Position numbers and translations under genes: made by a program. A stretch of 64,000 bases of DNA from Gigaspora margarita (Eukaryota; Glomeromycota; Glomeromycetes; Diversisporales; Gigasporaceae), in contig WTPW01000937.1 in the NCBI GenBank assembly GCA_009809945.1, positions 219,561 to 283,560 on the forward strand, read 5' to 3'. Of the stretch, positions 34,403-47,533 are shown in pieces; position 1 is the first letter of the stretch; every line of letters begins with the position of its first letter. The notes under the pieces are model-generated. The model saw nothing but the letters and a program-made list of their open reading frames with translations. It was not told where the DNA came from and ran no database searches.

Positions 34403-34699
34403 TTACTGAAAAGCTATGAATAATTATAACATAGAATGTAGTTGTTTAATGAAATTATTTCTAAATCTTAGATTTAGTGCGATGAGTCACATTTGGGCAC
34501 CCTTAAGGCAGCTGGGTGGGATCAGAATTATAGGTTAAGAAGTGAATTTAATGTATCATAAAACAGAGGGTTTAAATATACAACTTCTGTTGTTGGGTTG
34601 TAAGTATGGCAGCTAGTGTAGAACCTTTGGGCAGGCTACTTAAATTAGGCACCAAAAGTGCACATATGGCTAGTTGTATCCTCATTCACATTGTAGATT

Positions 34700-35336
34700 A
34701 AATTTAAAATTATTCTTAATAAATTATTGCTGAGACTGTCAAAGAATTAAAAAAAAAATCAAAAAATATTGTACTAAAGAATTATAACTTTGAACTTTAA
34801 TTAATACTAAAAAATACACTATATTAGTATATATTTTTTGATTTTTTAAATTTTCAAATAATGTTAAGCAATATTATATTTTGATAAAACTTTACTAATT
34901 TTGCTTATCTTTATTTCAAAAATTAAAAAATAAATAATAATATACCAAAATAATATAGTTTTTAGTAGTAAACAAGTTTACTTAGAGCTCAAAGTCATAA
35001 TAATTTAGTAAAATTTTACAAGCCTCAAAATTTTCTATATTTTATTAATGAAAATATAGAAAATTTAGTATTATACAAAATTTACTAATGAATTATAACT
35101 TTAAGCCCTAAGTAAACTTGTTTAAAACTAAATCTACATTATTTCAGTATTTAACTAATTAATATTTTTTAATTTTTGAAATAAAGATGAATAAAATTAG
35201 TAAATTTTCTCAAAAATATATTTTTGCTTTCATCAGAAAATTTTTTAAACAAATATTAATTGATATATAACAGTTAATCATTTTTATTAATTAAAAAATA
35301 GCAATATATATCGATTAACAGAATAAAAAATCGATA
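34700..35336. repeat. AT-rich palindrome array
   Basis: Arms around 34750-34990 and 35000-35200 pair through TATTTTATTAATGAAAATATA. TTTACTTAGAGCTCAAAGTC and its inverse motif (CTAAGTAAACTTG) flank the centre. Same family as 48510-48700. Confidence 0.6.
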
Positions 35337-35337
35337 T

Positions 35338-35590
35338 ATGGGGGTGGGTCAATAGAAAAGGGACAAATCATTTTTAGTAAAATTTTTTTAATTTTTAAAT
35401 TAAAATATCTTGACAACTATTTAATCAAATTTGCCAAAAATTTTTTTATTTTAATCTTGAAATTATATAAAATTAAAATAAAAAAAATTTATTAAATTTA
35501 TTAATATAGTTGTTAAGATATTTAAGCTTAAAGTCAAGAAAACTTTTACTTAGAAAAAATTTGTCCCTTTTCTATTAACTCACCCCCATA
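35338..35590. mobile_element. 253-bp MITE with TATGGGGGTG ends
   Basis: Ends TATGGGGGTGGGTCAATAGA and (reverse complement) TATGGGGGTGAGTTAATAGA, both followed by AAAGGGACAAAT. TA-rich flanks make a TA TSD likely. The interior is an AT palindrome shared with 52290-56230. Confidence 0.78.
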
Positions 35591-36199
35591 TATCTATAAT
35601 CAATATATATTATTTTCAAAATAAATCGTTATTATCTATAAATCAATTATAATCATAATTATTTGGATCAATATATAAAGATTAACAAATCTTTAATAAT
35701 AGTATAGTCTAGGCATTTTTTGTGACTACTATTTAACTTTTGTATTACGATTCCATTATAAAATTTATATGTGCTAAATATTTCGCACACTGCAAGATAA
35801 GTGAAATATATTTCAAAATATTTTAAGCTAATATTTTTGAAATATTTTGAATACATTCAAAATATTTAGGACTAGATAACCAAGCTAGATTAGTAGATCT
35901 GTAGCCTGGATCATACCAAGGCCACATTTAACTAATATTTTTGAAATGTTTTGAAATGTTTTAATGATCATAGTACAAGATTAGATTAGATCTTTGTTTA
36001 TTTTTTTTTGTTTATAATTTAGATCTTTTATCAATTTTATATTGTTTTTCATTTTAATTTTGTTTTTTTTTTGAGTTCGTTTCATTTCATTTAGTTTTGT
36101 TTAGTTTTGTTTAGTTTCATTTTGTTTTTTTATTTTTTTCTTTTATTTATTAGTTTTTAATTTTTTTTATTTTATTTCTACAAAAATTACCGACCCTAA

Positions 36200-36912
36200 C
36201 TTTTGGCACTTTGCAAGAAATCAAATGACTTTTTGAAACTTAGCACAAGCTAACTCAGTCTTCTGACACTTTGCAAGAACACAACTGATTTCACTAACAA
36301 TTTCTAAATTTTGAAGAATGTTTCTTTAGAGAAATAAAGATTTAGTTAGTGCTTCATTTTTTTTTTATTTGATGTTTTTTGTTTTTTTAGTTATTGTTTT
36401 TGTTTTTTTTTTTATTTTTTTTATTAATTTATTTTATTCTGGCACTTTGTGAAAAAAATAACCTAGGCTTTTTTAACACTTTGCAAGCAAATCTATACTT
36501 TTTTGGTACTTTACAAGAATATATTTAATTTGATTTTAGTTATTTCTGTCATAAACTCTACTTCAGAGAAATGGAGATGAGGTTTTATTTTTTTTATTCA
36601 GTTTGCTTATATTCTGTTTTTTTTGTTTGTTTTCTTTTTACTTATTTCTTTAATTTTTATTTTTATTTATTCTGGCACTTTGCGAAAACCTTTAATGATT
36701 TCTAAATTGCAAAAAATGAACACTTGCTACATGGAAATAGAAATTTGGAACTTCATTTATTTTTTTATTTAGTTTGCTTACATTTTTGTTTTTTGTTTGT
36801 TTTTCTTTTTTTTACTTATTTTTTTAATTTTATTTTATTTTATTTATTTCTGACTTTCTCAGAACTATGCAAGAACACCAACTTTAATTTCTCTAACACT
36901 TTGCAAGAAGTA
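36200..36912 (+). repeat. Dispersed CTGGCACTTTGCAAGAA repeat in T-rich DNA
   Basis: The motif (T/C)TGGCACTTTGCAAGAA, with variants ACACTTTGCAAG and GTACTTTACAAG, recurs at about 36204, 36257, 36440, 36473, 36505, 36673 and 36895, separated by T-rich low-complexity spacers. No frame. The T-rich spacing gives spurious hydrophobic frames such as 36724-36930. Confidence 0.65.
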
Positions 36913-36990
36913 GTGAATATAAGTGAATAATAGTAAATATAAGCAAATAATAGCTAATATAAGCAAATAATAGCGAATATAAGCAAATAA
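36911..36990 (+). repeat. 20-bp tandem repeat, four copies
   Basis: Four direct copies of TAGYRAATATAAGCAAATAA, ending before an A-run. Confidence 0.9.
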
Positions 36991-37324
36991 CAAAAAAAAA
37001 TAATTGCTAACTGCAGGGTGAGAAAAATAAACATGTTGGGCTAGTTTTTTATGAAATTATATGCGATAAAGTGTGAAGTAATTTAAAATATTGCTATTTT
37101 TTCATTTTAATTTTTTCATTATTTTTTGGTTTTATATTTTTTTATTGTTTTTTTATAATAATATAAAAAATATATAATATTGATTAAAAATATATATTTA
37201 ATTTAAAAATAATGTATAATAATAATAAATAAAAAAAATAAAATTTTATAATAAATTGTGAAACCTTGCAAAACATCTGAAAAATTAGCAAAAAGCATGA
37301 TTATAGAATATAATATTATTAACC

Positions 37325-37815
37325 TGCAGGTCGATAGCATAGTGGTTAACTCCCAGGTTACAAATTGAAGGTTACTGGTTCAAATTTCCCTAGAGGCGAA
37401 ATAGAAAAAACTAGCAATTAGAAAACTGAAACACCGTAGGAACCAGGGACCCAGGATATCTATGGCTGGACTTAATTGGGCAGTTGCCATTATCAAATCT
37501 GTGGCAGTGAAATGAAATGAGTTAGAACCCGATTTGGAATAACTGAAGTTACGAGACGTAATGCGAGGCCTAAGTCTGATGAGAATACTACATGAACTCA
37601 TGGTGCAGGTTGCTAACCACCATTCTGTGACCTGAGGGATAGCTTTTAGTAGTTGGAGTCCCCAAGGATAGAAAACGGCCAGTGAGGCGATCAGATCTGG
37701 GCACCTTAGAGCAGCCAGGTGAGCCGTATTTGCAGAAAAATGATAGGGTTAACAGAGAAGTTAGAAACCTTAGTATAATAGTCTATGTATCATTTAAATA
37801 TAACGGCAGGATTGC
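37325..37815 (+). mobile_element. tRNA-headed retroposon, variant copy
   Basis: A tRNA-like head with A-box-like TAGCATAGTGGTTA and B-box-like TGGTTCAAATTTCCC (37377-37391), followed by a body related to 34480-34570 (GGGCACC...GCAGC). The head differs from the other copies, so it may come from another tRNA. The frame at 37380-37601 (minus) crosses it. Confidence 0.65.
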
Positions 37816-38156
37816 CAAAAAAATATATATATATATAATATTATTAATTGATATCATATTAGAGATATATCAATTAATATCTATATCAGATATATATTAA
37901 TTACTATTACAATCGATAGAACTCAGCAGGGTAATTGGTATCGATATATACCTTATTGGTTAGTTATTAATATATATCTATACATAAAATTTGCTGATAC
38001 TTATCTAAAAAATAAAAAATAAAAGAATATATACTGAAATAATAATTTTTTTAGTATTAAATAAGTTTACTTAGCAAAAAAGACTCTCTCTGCTGATCTT
38101 CTGTACACAAACAATTACGGAAAAAATTTTAAAACTGTGCAAGAAATACACAGATA

Positions 38157-38692
38157 GGGGGCATCCATAAATAACATTATGTACCCCTACATAGTAGCTC
38201 TTGACCCCCCCTCTACTATATAAAAAATTTTTAAAAATCCGTATGTTTATATATAAAATTTTACAAAAACTTGAATACTTAATGACCTAGTAATCCAATT
38301 TGGATAATTTTGGTACCATTCGATTCGTCTCTATGAGACGAATCCAATGATACCAAAATCATTTCATTCTGGATCACTGGATCACGTTTTATTAACGAAA
38401 TGCTATTGATTTTATAGTAATTTTATAAGAAAACATAATAACCAATAGTATTTCGTTAATAAAACGTGATCCAGTCATCCAAATCAAATGAAATTGGTAC
38501 CATTCGATTCCTCTCCTCGAGACGGTTCGAATGATACCAAAATTATCCAATATCGACCACTAGGTCAAGTTTTAGACAAATTTAAATAAAAAAATTGTGT
38601 TATGTTGGGGGGACCCTCCCCTATATATTGGAAAATCGTTAAATTTTGGAGGACCCCCCCTCTCAAGCATAACATTATTTATGGATGCCTCC
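38157..38692. mobile_element. 536-bp MITE with GGGGGCATCC ends
   Basis: Ends GGGGGCATCCATAAATAA and (reverse complement) GGAGGCATCCATAAATAA, TA on both sides. The interior is a large palindrome (38284-38580) whose arms each contain a TTGGTACCATTCGAWTC... hairpin (38304-38359, 38491-38548) also found at 52840-54620. Confidence 0.82.
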
Positions 38693-40569
38693 TAGGCCCT
38701 AATAAATACGTAAAATGACTATAGAAAAAATGAAAGTTTGCAAAAAACTACCTAGAGGTACTTGTTACAATAAATGTCTGACAAGCTACTACAATTATCT
38801 AGAAAGTGAACTTGGCAAAAACTCTTTAGAGTTAGTTGTAAGCAAAAATTGAAAAATTGGACTAGACCCTGTAATATTGATCACTGAAGTCAAAAACTAG
38901 TAGTAAACAAGTAAACAAACAAATACGTACTTGTGACTGGTCTAAGCAACTAAAAACAGGATAAGAAAACATGAACTAGTTCCTGCACCCAGACAGAAAA
39001 CCACTGATGAATAGAAGATCTGGAATCTAGAAAAACAGAACATTCTAAAAAGATCAACATACATTTAGAGCCATTATAAGTAAAATTCTATGGAATTTTT
39101 GAACAGCTTCAAGGACCTCTTCAGTAGGCCTGAAAATGAAATCACTGAAATCATTATGAGACAAAAAAAGCTTATATTGAAAAGAGATAAACAAGTGGCT
39201 AGCTTACTCAGTATTACCTATCCTGGCATAGTTTTTATTATAATAAAAGCATGCGAAATTATAAAGTGGAACCAGCTTGGAGCCATACAAGAAGAAGAAT
39301 GACCCCAAGTTTCTGAAATAGAAAGTCTGAAAAAAACTAGAGATACCAGAAATTAAAAGTCTTATAAGCAAAAAATTGTGATAACAATACAAGAAGGAGG
39401 TCACTCAGATTACGGTACAGAGGAATTAGAAAGCCAAGTGTTAAACATCATAGAAACATCAATAAATGCAGAAAAGGTAGGTATCTATAGTGTCGAAAAA
39501 GAAAACGAAATACCTTCAAGTAAGGGTTCTAAGAAAAAAAATACTCGCAGTAGGCCAAGAATCGAGTAAAAAGAGTAAACTGACAGAACATGCCTATATA
39601 GCTTGTAAGCATGCTTCATGTTCAGTCACCGACTTGGATGCAGAAATTCAAAAAAAAGAGAAACTGCAAATAAGTGCGCATGTGGATAAAGCACAAGATT
39701 ATACAATGTGGGACATTCCGCCATACTATACTACAAAAGAAGTTACAGCGTTCTCAAAAAGTATAGAAAAATTAAAGTGAAAGCATAGAACACCAAAGCA
39801 AGAAATAAGATAGTAGTAGTAGGAGTATTGTTTTATAGCACAGAAAAGATGAAACTCCTGGAAAACACATGGGTGATACCAACGTCTAGTGGAAAGGTGT
39901 CAAGAATTATGAAAGGTGATAACTAACTAGAAGCCCTTTCTGAAAGAGCCAGGTTCAAAGCTACAATAAAAAACCTGCCATACCATGCACAGGAAGTGCT
40001 CCTACTCTGGCAACTTACGAGATTTGGAGTTGTTGTAGTACATATTCCAACCAACAGTAATGGAAATCCCAAGAGCTCAGCATCAGTATACTTCAAATCA
40101 CTAAAGAAAAAATAAAGACCACAAAATGTAATATTAGTTATTATAATGCAAAACTGTTCTGGAAACCTAAAGACGGAGCAAGCAATATTGACCGTAACAA
40201 AAGCCCAGCAAGAAGAAATAGCAGCAGGCATAGAATAGAAGGAAGGGTCAATATAGAAAGCCAGCTACAAAGATACACACAGAGTAACAGCAGAAAGAGA
40301 AAAAGAAATGGAACAAGAGGTCCAGAACAAAAAAGTGATACCATTGAAAAAAGTAAACAAGAGAAAGAGAAGAAGGTGAAATATAAAGACAAAAATCAGA
40401 CAAGCCTTCTTGAAGAAATATTAAAAAGACTCTTCGCAATAGAAGAAAGACATTTTGGAGAAAGAGCCCAATCGCTCCTAAGAGGCGCTATAGGCGTCAC
40501 TAAGAACATGAATGCACTACAGAGTAGAGATCGTGTAAAAGAAGGTGTAGAGGTAGAGGAGAATCATTT

Positions 40570-41330
40570 CGAGATGTTAAGTATCGGGACACATAACATT
40601 AATGGGATTAAAATGAATAGTAGTAAACTAGATTTCATAATAGACTATATGAAGGATTCAAAAATAGATATTTTAGGTTTGGTAGAAACAAATTGGTCAA
40701 AAAAGGAATTAAATTTGCAATTAAGAAGTTTGAGAACTATCATGGGTTCTGAACTTTAGTGGATGAGAGTAAAGCAAAAGGGTCTGGAATAGGCTTAATT
40801 ATAAATAGCAAATAGAAAAACCACATAGCAAAAGTAGAAAAAGTCTGTCCATATATTTTGTCAGTTATATTGATATTCAAACGGGTTAGTATCGAGATAA
40901 TAATGATATACCAAGCCCTGAATGACCAAAAACTAGAAGAGAAGATCTACAAGTACATAAAAGAAAAACTCACAGAAGAAAATAGAAAGTGGACCAAACA
41001 TTGTATTATTATTGGTGATCTTAATCAAATAGTATCAAGGATATTAGACAAAAAAGAGAAGGGAAAGGAGAACCAGCAAAAAAGACCTAGACTCCTTGAC
41101 TTGCTAAGTTCATACAGCTACAGGGACACTTTCCGAGAAATGAATCCAGAAAAAGAGGGGTTTACATAGAAAAGAAACGAACAAGCTTCACGAATTGACT
41201 ATATATGGATGAGTAACTTATGGGATAACAAGGTGGTTGACTGCAAGATAAAGGACATGTCTTGCATAACAGGAAGCGACCATGATATGGTACTGGCAAG
41301 ATTAGTAACCAATATAGAGAAAAGAAGAAT
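40570..41330 (+). pseudogene. LINE endonuclease domain (EEP family), broken
   Basis: Apurinic-type endonuclease that would nick the target DNA. Visible catalytic blocks: SIGTHNINGIK, IDILGLVETN (Glu), IIGDLNQIV (Asp, Asn), ASRIDYIWMSN and TGSDHDMVLARL (Asp-His). In-frame TAG at 40813-40815 and at 41167-41169 fall where related elements have Trp (KW..HI; FTW). A further frame break lies at 40741-40860. Confidence 0.85.
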
Positions 41331-41369
41331 TTTAGGACACCAACTGAAAAAACGGAAAAAGAAAAAATA

Positions 41370-43330
41370 ATATAGCTTGACTTAGAAATGCTAATAGAAG
41401 AAGATTGGAAAAACTTTAGAATAGGGCTAGATAAAGACCTCCATAGTTAGGAAGAAAACAAGGGTATAGACAAAGAGAATTTGGACTCTATATGGGAGGT
41501 ATTCAAAAAATCATTGATACAAGCAGTAAGAAAATACTTAACAAGAAAGGAGAAAAGGCCCGCAATAGAAACATGTAATACAGAAGCAAGAGATGCAGAA
41601 GAGGTAGACATTAGAAAAGATATTAAAGCCTTTAGAAAAATATAGCAGAAGCTGAGAAAGCAAGATAATAAAGAAAAGAGAAGGTTAACAACCGAACAAA
41701 AGCGGGTATGCATAGAGATAATAGAAAGAAGAGAGCTTAACAAATATGATTATATACATACAGAAGATCTTCTGGTAGAGGAAAAGGTTGTAAGTTTTTG
41801 GAAAACACCGGTTATGCAGCTAAATCTAATACTTAAGCAAAAAGAAGAACAAAGAATAAGAGGATATATTGAAACAAAGCACGAAATAATCATTAAGAAC
41901 CAAAAGAAAATGCTAGCAAGCTTATTAGATAGGTCTTATAGAAAAATTAAAATAAACAAAGTCATAGTTCAGGATAGAAATGATGAACTAGTTCTAATAA
42001 ATAAACCAGAAGGTATACTAGAAGAAGTACAGGCCCACTTCAGCAGTCAATACCAAGAAAGAAAGATTAAAAAAAATGTAATGCCAGAAAGATGGAAGAC
42101 AATTTATAAGCCACAAGAAAACATCAAGCCAGAATGGTATGATGAAGTAGGAAAAAAAGTCACTATAGAAGAGTGGGAAGATGCAGTAAGAGACACTAAA
42201 AACAATTCAGTGCCAGGACAGTCTGGAATCACATATCCGATATTAAAGTGAATAGGAAAAAAAGCCAAAAAACTTTTGTCAAAATTGGTATCAGAGTATC
42301 TAAAACAAGGTGTGATTTCCAGAAAATAGAAAGCGGAACTGCTATACCCAATCCCAAAAAATGAAGAATTGAACTACAATCTGAATAATATGAGACCAAT
42401 AGCGCTTATCAAGGTTGTAAGAAAATGCACCGTAAGGGTATTGACAGCTAGGTTATGTAAAGTATTAAAGGACAATAGCATTTTGCTAGGTTCAATTATG
42501 CGGGCTTGCCAGGCAGGGGTACAGCAAGTCCAATTCACATAATTAATAACATAGTCGAAGTCACAAAAGAAAGAGAAAAAGAGTTGTGGATTGCCTTTCA
42601 GGACATAAAAAAAGCATTTGACTTAGTCAGTCTAAAGATGCTAAGAATTTCAGGATGGACAAAATAAAAGTACTGCCATGTATAACCTCCTTCATTATAG
42701 CAATATTTGATAAGCGTGAAATAGAGGTAATAATTGGACTGAAAAATATGACAAAGTTCCAGGCTATAGATAACATCGACCAGGGAGAAGTAATCTCCCC
42801 CTGGTCTGGCAGATATTTTATGATCTATTACTAATGGTAGTTCAAAGCAGAGAAGACCTGGGTTATGAGATTCAAGTAGATTGGCCCAAAGACATCTACA
42901 AATTAAAACTCGACACAGTGAAATAGAGACAAGCAACTATGGCATAAGCTGATGATACAGTGTGGCTAGCAAAATCGAAAAGTGAAATAGCAGAAATAAT
43001 TGTAGTAGCTAAAGAGTTTTGAAATTAATGACATTAAGATCAATGGTAACAAATTTGAGTTAATTGTTATCAACTCAAGAACCAAGAAGAGCACCCCAGG
43101 AAAAAGTGAAGAGATTCAAATGGGAGGAGTTACAGTTAGAACAAAAGAGCGAGAAAAGACTACAAGGTACCTAGGTATCTGGCTATCAGAGAAGAAAGAA
43201 AAAGAATATTATACAGAGATTGTAAGAAAGAAGGTGCAGCAAGTAACGTGTGCAATCCAGAAAAAAAGAATGATACTAGGCCAGCTAGTGTACATAAATA
43301 ACAGGGTCTTGATCCCAGATTAGAATACTA
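41370..43330 (+). pseudogene. LINE reverse transcriptase domain, broken
   Basis: Reverse transcriptase for target-primed integration. Blocks seen in several frames: NNSVPGQSGITYPILK (about 42195-42248), ELLYPIPKNEELNYNLNNMR PIAL (about 42340-42400), GLPGRGTASPIHIINNIVE, LWIAFQDIKKAFDLVSLKML (about 42586-42640), IDQGEVISP (about 42776), ADDTVWLAKS (about 42945-42980; the catalytic YxDD-type motif, with a stop just before ADD), and RYLGIWLSEKKEK (about 43166). Stops at 42249 (TGA) and 42327 (TAG, in RK*KAELLYPIPK) match expected Trp. Frameshifts near 42530, 42650 and 42790. Not functional. Confidence 0.85.
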
Positions 43331-44509
43331 ACTACAATGCCGCATACTGCCAGAAAATACATGTATGAATTTGCATCAGCCAATGTTAATAATGATAAAA
43401 AATAAAGCGAATCTAGCAAAAACCCTAGCAACCTCTACAATTACGCACAAAAATATAATAGGGGTGAGAACCTTATGGCAGAATCAGATTTCACACCATT
43501 TTACAGAGTTACGATTAGACTAAATGACAATAGTGGGCTAGGGCAAACCACGTGAATTAGATTAATGCAAAGTTAATTGCAATGCAAAAGCATAAAAAGC
43601 ATGCTAGAAGTTGAGTACATGAGACTGACAAGACATAATATTAGAAATAATCTAACTTTCAATATAGTTAAGCTGGCTAAAAGATTCAGTCTCAAAATTA
43701 GGGACAGCAAGAACACAGAGATGCTTAATTTCACACAACAAGATACTGAGTTAGTGTGACTGCTAAAAAAACAGAGGCTAACAAGCTACTGTAATGAGAA
43801 CAAGCTGCATATTTACACAGTAGGACAGCTACTGGATCCAAGCAGAAACAAAATGATCACGTGGCAGCAAGCAAAAAAGATAAGAGGACAAAGGTGCAGT
43901 GGAAAAAAGGCAATATGGTTCTCACAACTAGAACAGGAATTAGTGGCAGAGGTCTTAAAAATAAGAGAAATTAAGGATAAATACAAAAATTCTGGAACAA
44001 ACAGACTTTTTTGTAAGGCTGAATTGAGAAATATCTCATGCGACAAAAGAAGAAAAGATTGGATAATCTTTATTACGAAGAATATTCAAAAGACTACAAG
44101 TTCGCTAGAATCCTTAAGAAGAATGAGAACAAAACAATGCAACTACAACACTAGGTGAGATCAGAAGAACCAGGGGGACAGAACCACAGGCTCAAAGAAT
44201 GGCAAGGCTATGAGTTAACAGAAGGCAAAGAAGAAAGGAAATGCGTATTTACTAAGGCATTTAAGAGTAACAAAAGAGCAATTGATAAGAGACTTCTTCA
44301 GAAAAGCAAAGAGAATAAGGATACGCAGTATGAACTAGTATGTGATGTAGTGCATTTAGTCCCCTTCGAGAAAGTGATTCCAAGCACAGATAGAGAATTA
44401 GAAGAACGACCCATTCCAATAGTCATTGTGAAGCCATACAAAAAAGAACTCATAGAAGACCAAGTCGAGGGAGCAGAAGTACAAAAGAGACTAAAAGAAG
44501 TATGGACTA

Positions 44510-44975
44510 AAATTAGGAATGGACAAAGATTCGAGGTGTTTTCAGACAGGTCATTGAATAATAGTATGGCAGGATCAGAAAAATCAGATTTGGGAATCAG
44601 TTGGGCTATAGTAGCATAGATGATAAGATAGTAAACATAGAATTTAGTTGTAGATTTAGTGACTGTCCTGCTTCACGAGAGCTGAATTAGATGCGATTTG
44701 GATAGCAATATTAGTTATGCTACATGGGGCAGAAGTTTATATACACACAGATTGTGCTTGCGCAATTAACGCTATTAAAAAAGGAAAAAAGGTTTCAAGA
44801 ACACGCGAAGACCTGAAGCTAAAAAATAGAAGCATCCTACGAGCAATTATAGAGTATTGGAAAAAGAAAAAACTAAGGCTTCATATGCACAAGTGAAAAG
44901 TCATAGTAGTAATACAATGAATGAAAAAGTGGACAAGCTCACCAAAAAAGGTGTAACAGACCTGCACCTAATCAA
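44510..44975 (+). pseudogene. LINE RNase H domain, broken
   Basis: C-terminal RNase H. First strand with catalytic Asp in RFEVFSDRSLNNS (usually TDGS), second with Glu in AELDAIWIAIL, third with Asp in VYIHTDCACAINAI, and VKSHSSNTMNEKVDKLTKKG for the final His/Asp block. The catalytic acids remain, but stops after GISWAIVA (44618) and a frame change near 44670 break it. Confidence 0.8.
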
Positions 44976-45139
44976 AGTAAGATCGGAGCCTACTAGAACA
45001 ATGTCAGTCTATCCACAATGGGAAAATAGTATAATAGACCAACCCCTAAAAAAGTTTGTCAACACAATGATGGTTGTGCATTATGATGCGAAGTGGGCAT
45101 CTTTGAGTGCTATGGAAGACTTGGTGTAAAATGAGGCGG

Positions 45140-45645
45140 AAGNGAGGTCCAAATTTAAGTTTTAGCAAATTGAGGTTAATTTTAAAAAAGGTTATATAAA
45201 GCGTTTTGGCAAATTACAGCAATTTTATACATGTTATATTTTATTTTTAGCAAATTACCTATATTTTGCAAGAATAATACCCAAAAATAAGTTATCTTAT
45301 TTTTTTGTACTACTATGATTTTTAAAAATTTAAGATGCTTAATTTTGAATTTTTTTGATCAAAAAATCCAAAATTAAGTATCTTCTCTTAAATTTTCAAG
45401 AAATATAAAAGTAAATATGCTAGAATAATGTATTTTTATGTGCTGAACAAGTTTTCTTAGGGCACTTTTTTAGAATCAATTAGTAAAATTTTGTGAATTA
45501 TAATATTTTATATAATTTTATTAATAAAAATATTAAAAAATTCTATGATTCACAAAATTTTACTAATTGATTCTAACAATGTGCCCTAAGAAAATTTGTT
45601 TAGCAATCAAAAATACATATATATTTTGATTTATAAAAATAGATA
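45140..45645. repeat. AT-rich palindromes A/B, second locus
   Basis: Contains B (centre TTTTTTTGATCAAAAAATCC near 45355; outer arm TGAACAAGTTTTCTTAGGGC) followed by A (TTAGAATCAATTAGTAAAATT ... ACTAATTGATTCTAA, centre near 45525). Same modules as 23228-24030, placed directly after the LINE. Confidence 0.7.
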
Positions 45646-46263
45646 TGATAATTTAGTTTTTAGCAAATTACTAAAAATTTATATGTAATAATTGAATTTT
45701 TAGCAAATTTACTTGATTTTAGAGGTAGCAAAAACCTCCAAATTTATGCAAATCATTTATGACCTATATTGGAGATGTCCGGGGTCCTTGTAAATCATTA
45801 GACGGGACAGTCCAGAAGATCATAATTCTGTATTATACAAAAGTATCCGGCCTGTCCAGCACTATCACAATCATCAAAAATAGAGATCACATGACATTTT
45901 TGCATTTTAATTGGCTAAAAGACCAGAGATATATAGTTATATATTTCTAGCTAGAGATGCCTAGAAAAATCCTAAAATTAATTAATTATTTAACCTAAAT
46001 GCTAAAATTAAAGTGAATTTAAGTAAACCTTCTTTGGCTCCTAATTGGAAGTTGTAGAGCTCATTTTTCTGATTCTAATAGTAGTTAAATCATCAAAATC
46101 AGCCTAGTGGATCTTAATATATTTGGAAAAACAAAGATCGGCAAATTTATTGTTATACAAACTAGTTATTTTTCTTTATATATGTTTTGAAAAGTTTTTT
46201 TTATAATAGCGAAAAATTTTACTAATAGAGTAATAAAACACGTTTTAAAAAACTAGTATTTTG

Positions 46264-47035
46264 GGGTATGGCGACTTAAAGAAGTTGGTAAGTTGTCACC
46301 CCCAAGCGGCAGGTCTAGGGTTCAAATTTCACTAGCGACACTTTAGAAAAGAGACCTGTGTTATGGTAACCATTTCTTCTCATAGGTCCTTTTGTATAAT
46401 ATCTTGAATAGAAGCTGCCGGGCGCACAAAAATCCAAGAATCAGAAAATGGATACCTGTTTGGAAATCCTGAGTGAGGAAGTAGAAAGATCTTTGACGGT
46501 GCTAACCATAATTAGAATATCGTAAACTGGAGCCAGAGCAGTGTTTAAAATTCAAAAAAAAAATTACATGCACAAATGCATTTTGGGCATCTTTTTTTAA
46601 AAAATTTACTTGTGCACTTAAGAGTTTTTTTAAAAATCTAAAAAAATCCAAAAAAAATTCATGCACATGTGCATATATCTTGTGCATGCCAATTTTAAAC
46701 ACTGAGCTGGAAAACTGGACGACAAGATCCTCAAGAAGAAGGTCCACCAACCTGGCTACCAGAGTTGTACCGAAGAAAAAGGACATGTGTTTCAACATGT
46801 ATCAAAAGAAGAAAGTCTATTCGGTACTTAAAGCCGGGCGAACTGACCCTTCCAGGCTAACTGGTCTGGAAGTTTAGAAATACTGAGGAAGGACCAGTAG
46901 GAAGATTATGGTGGGTATCAGGATTGGAATAAATTTTATAAGGGCAGAAGTAGGTAACGGTAGCAGTTTAACGGTTAGCCCTGACTGCAAGTATATAGGT
47001 AAAGCAGGATCCCGAACAATCTATGTAATGTCATA
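46264..47035 (+). mobile_element. tRNA-headed retroposon copy with MITE insertion
   Basis: The head GGTATGGCGACTTAAAGAAG with B-box-like GGGTTCAAATTTCACT at 46318-46333 is the clearest tRNA resemblance of the four copies. The body matches 33140-33810 and the inverse of 30745-31997 (for example GGCTAACTGGTCTGGAAGTTT and GGTAGCAGTTTA). A hAT MITE sits at 46539-46704. Confidence 0.75.
46539..46704. mobile_element. 166-bp hAT-like MITE with CAGTGTTTAAAATT ends
   Basis: Inverted ends CAGTGTTTAAAATT / AATTTTAAACACTG; the interior reiterates TGCACAWGTGCA/ATGCACA. Flanks AGCCAGAG and AGCTGGAA agree at five of eight positions, so an aged 8-bp TSD is possible. The minus frame 46502-46798 merely crosses it. 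Confidence 0.75.
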
Positions 47036-47248
47036 TTTGAAAAATCACTAATGGAGGGCTATTTTTTTAAAAAGGTTATATTTGAAAAGTAGGTATTGGG
47101 TAAAAAGGTTATATTTAAAAACAGGTAATAGTCAAAATATGTATATTTGAAAGAATGCTAATGGGATAAGTTTTTTAAATGTTATATTTGAAAAGTGGTA
47201 ATAAAAATAGTGAGCGTTAGATCTGGTTTTTTGTAGAGAGCGTTGGTT

Positions 47249-47320
47249 CAGTTTTTTTTTTTTTTTTTTTTTTTTTTTTGTTTTTTTTTTTTTTTTTTAT
47301 TTAGTTTTGTTTTAAATTTT
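47249..47320 (+). repeat. Poly-T tract
   Basis: More than 50 T interrupted by single G and A. It may be the A-tail of a minus-strand retroposon or a simple-sequence expansion. Confidence 0.7.
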
Positions 47321-47533
47321 TTTTTTGAAACCTAATATTTCAAAAATTGGGAACTGATACGAAAGTTGGTACCTGATCCTGATATTTGAATTGTAGCTGA
47401 TATATACCAAAGTAGAACTACTAATAGAAAAAATTTTTACTATGATCCTCAAATATAACCTCACATAGATTATTCGGGGTCCTGCCAGCATTGTACAAGT
47501 GAAAAAAAAAGTAGGCTTGGGTTTTCCAAATTA

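Larger units (their letters stand above)
33067..34700 (+). mobile_element. tRNA-headed retroposon copy with two insertions
   Basis: Head TGGTGTGGTGATTTAGAGAAG with B-box-like AAGTTCAAATTTCAC at about 33121-33140, then a body shared with the copies at 30745-31997 and 46264-47035, ending with CTAGTGTAGAACCTTTGG... near 34612-34700. It is interrupted by a hAT MITE (33221-33361) and a Harbinger-like MITE (33807-34402). TSD not identified. Confidence 0.7.
39090..45130 (+). mobile_element. LINE (non-LTR retrotransposon), nearly complete, dead
   Basis: One element in conserved order: gag/ORF1-like part with an RRM-like IKNLPYHAQEVLLL...VHIPTNSNGNPKSSASVYFKS (about 39935-40110), basic linker, AP endonuclease, reverse transcriptase and RNase H. 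Every part has stops and frameshifts, so no product is expected. It is an AM-fungal LINE with the RNase H at the C-terminus. The 5' limit is a guess (homology first felt at about 39090); the 3' limit is set by the return to AT-rich palindromes after 45130. No TSD or A-tail recognised. There is an N at 45143. Confidence 0.85.

Noticed and set aside
36724-36930. Hydrophobic plus-strand frame suggesting a membrane protein
   Set aside because: Caused by T-rich low-complexity DNA (Phe/Leu codons) in the CTGGCACTTTGC repeat region.
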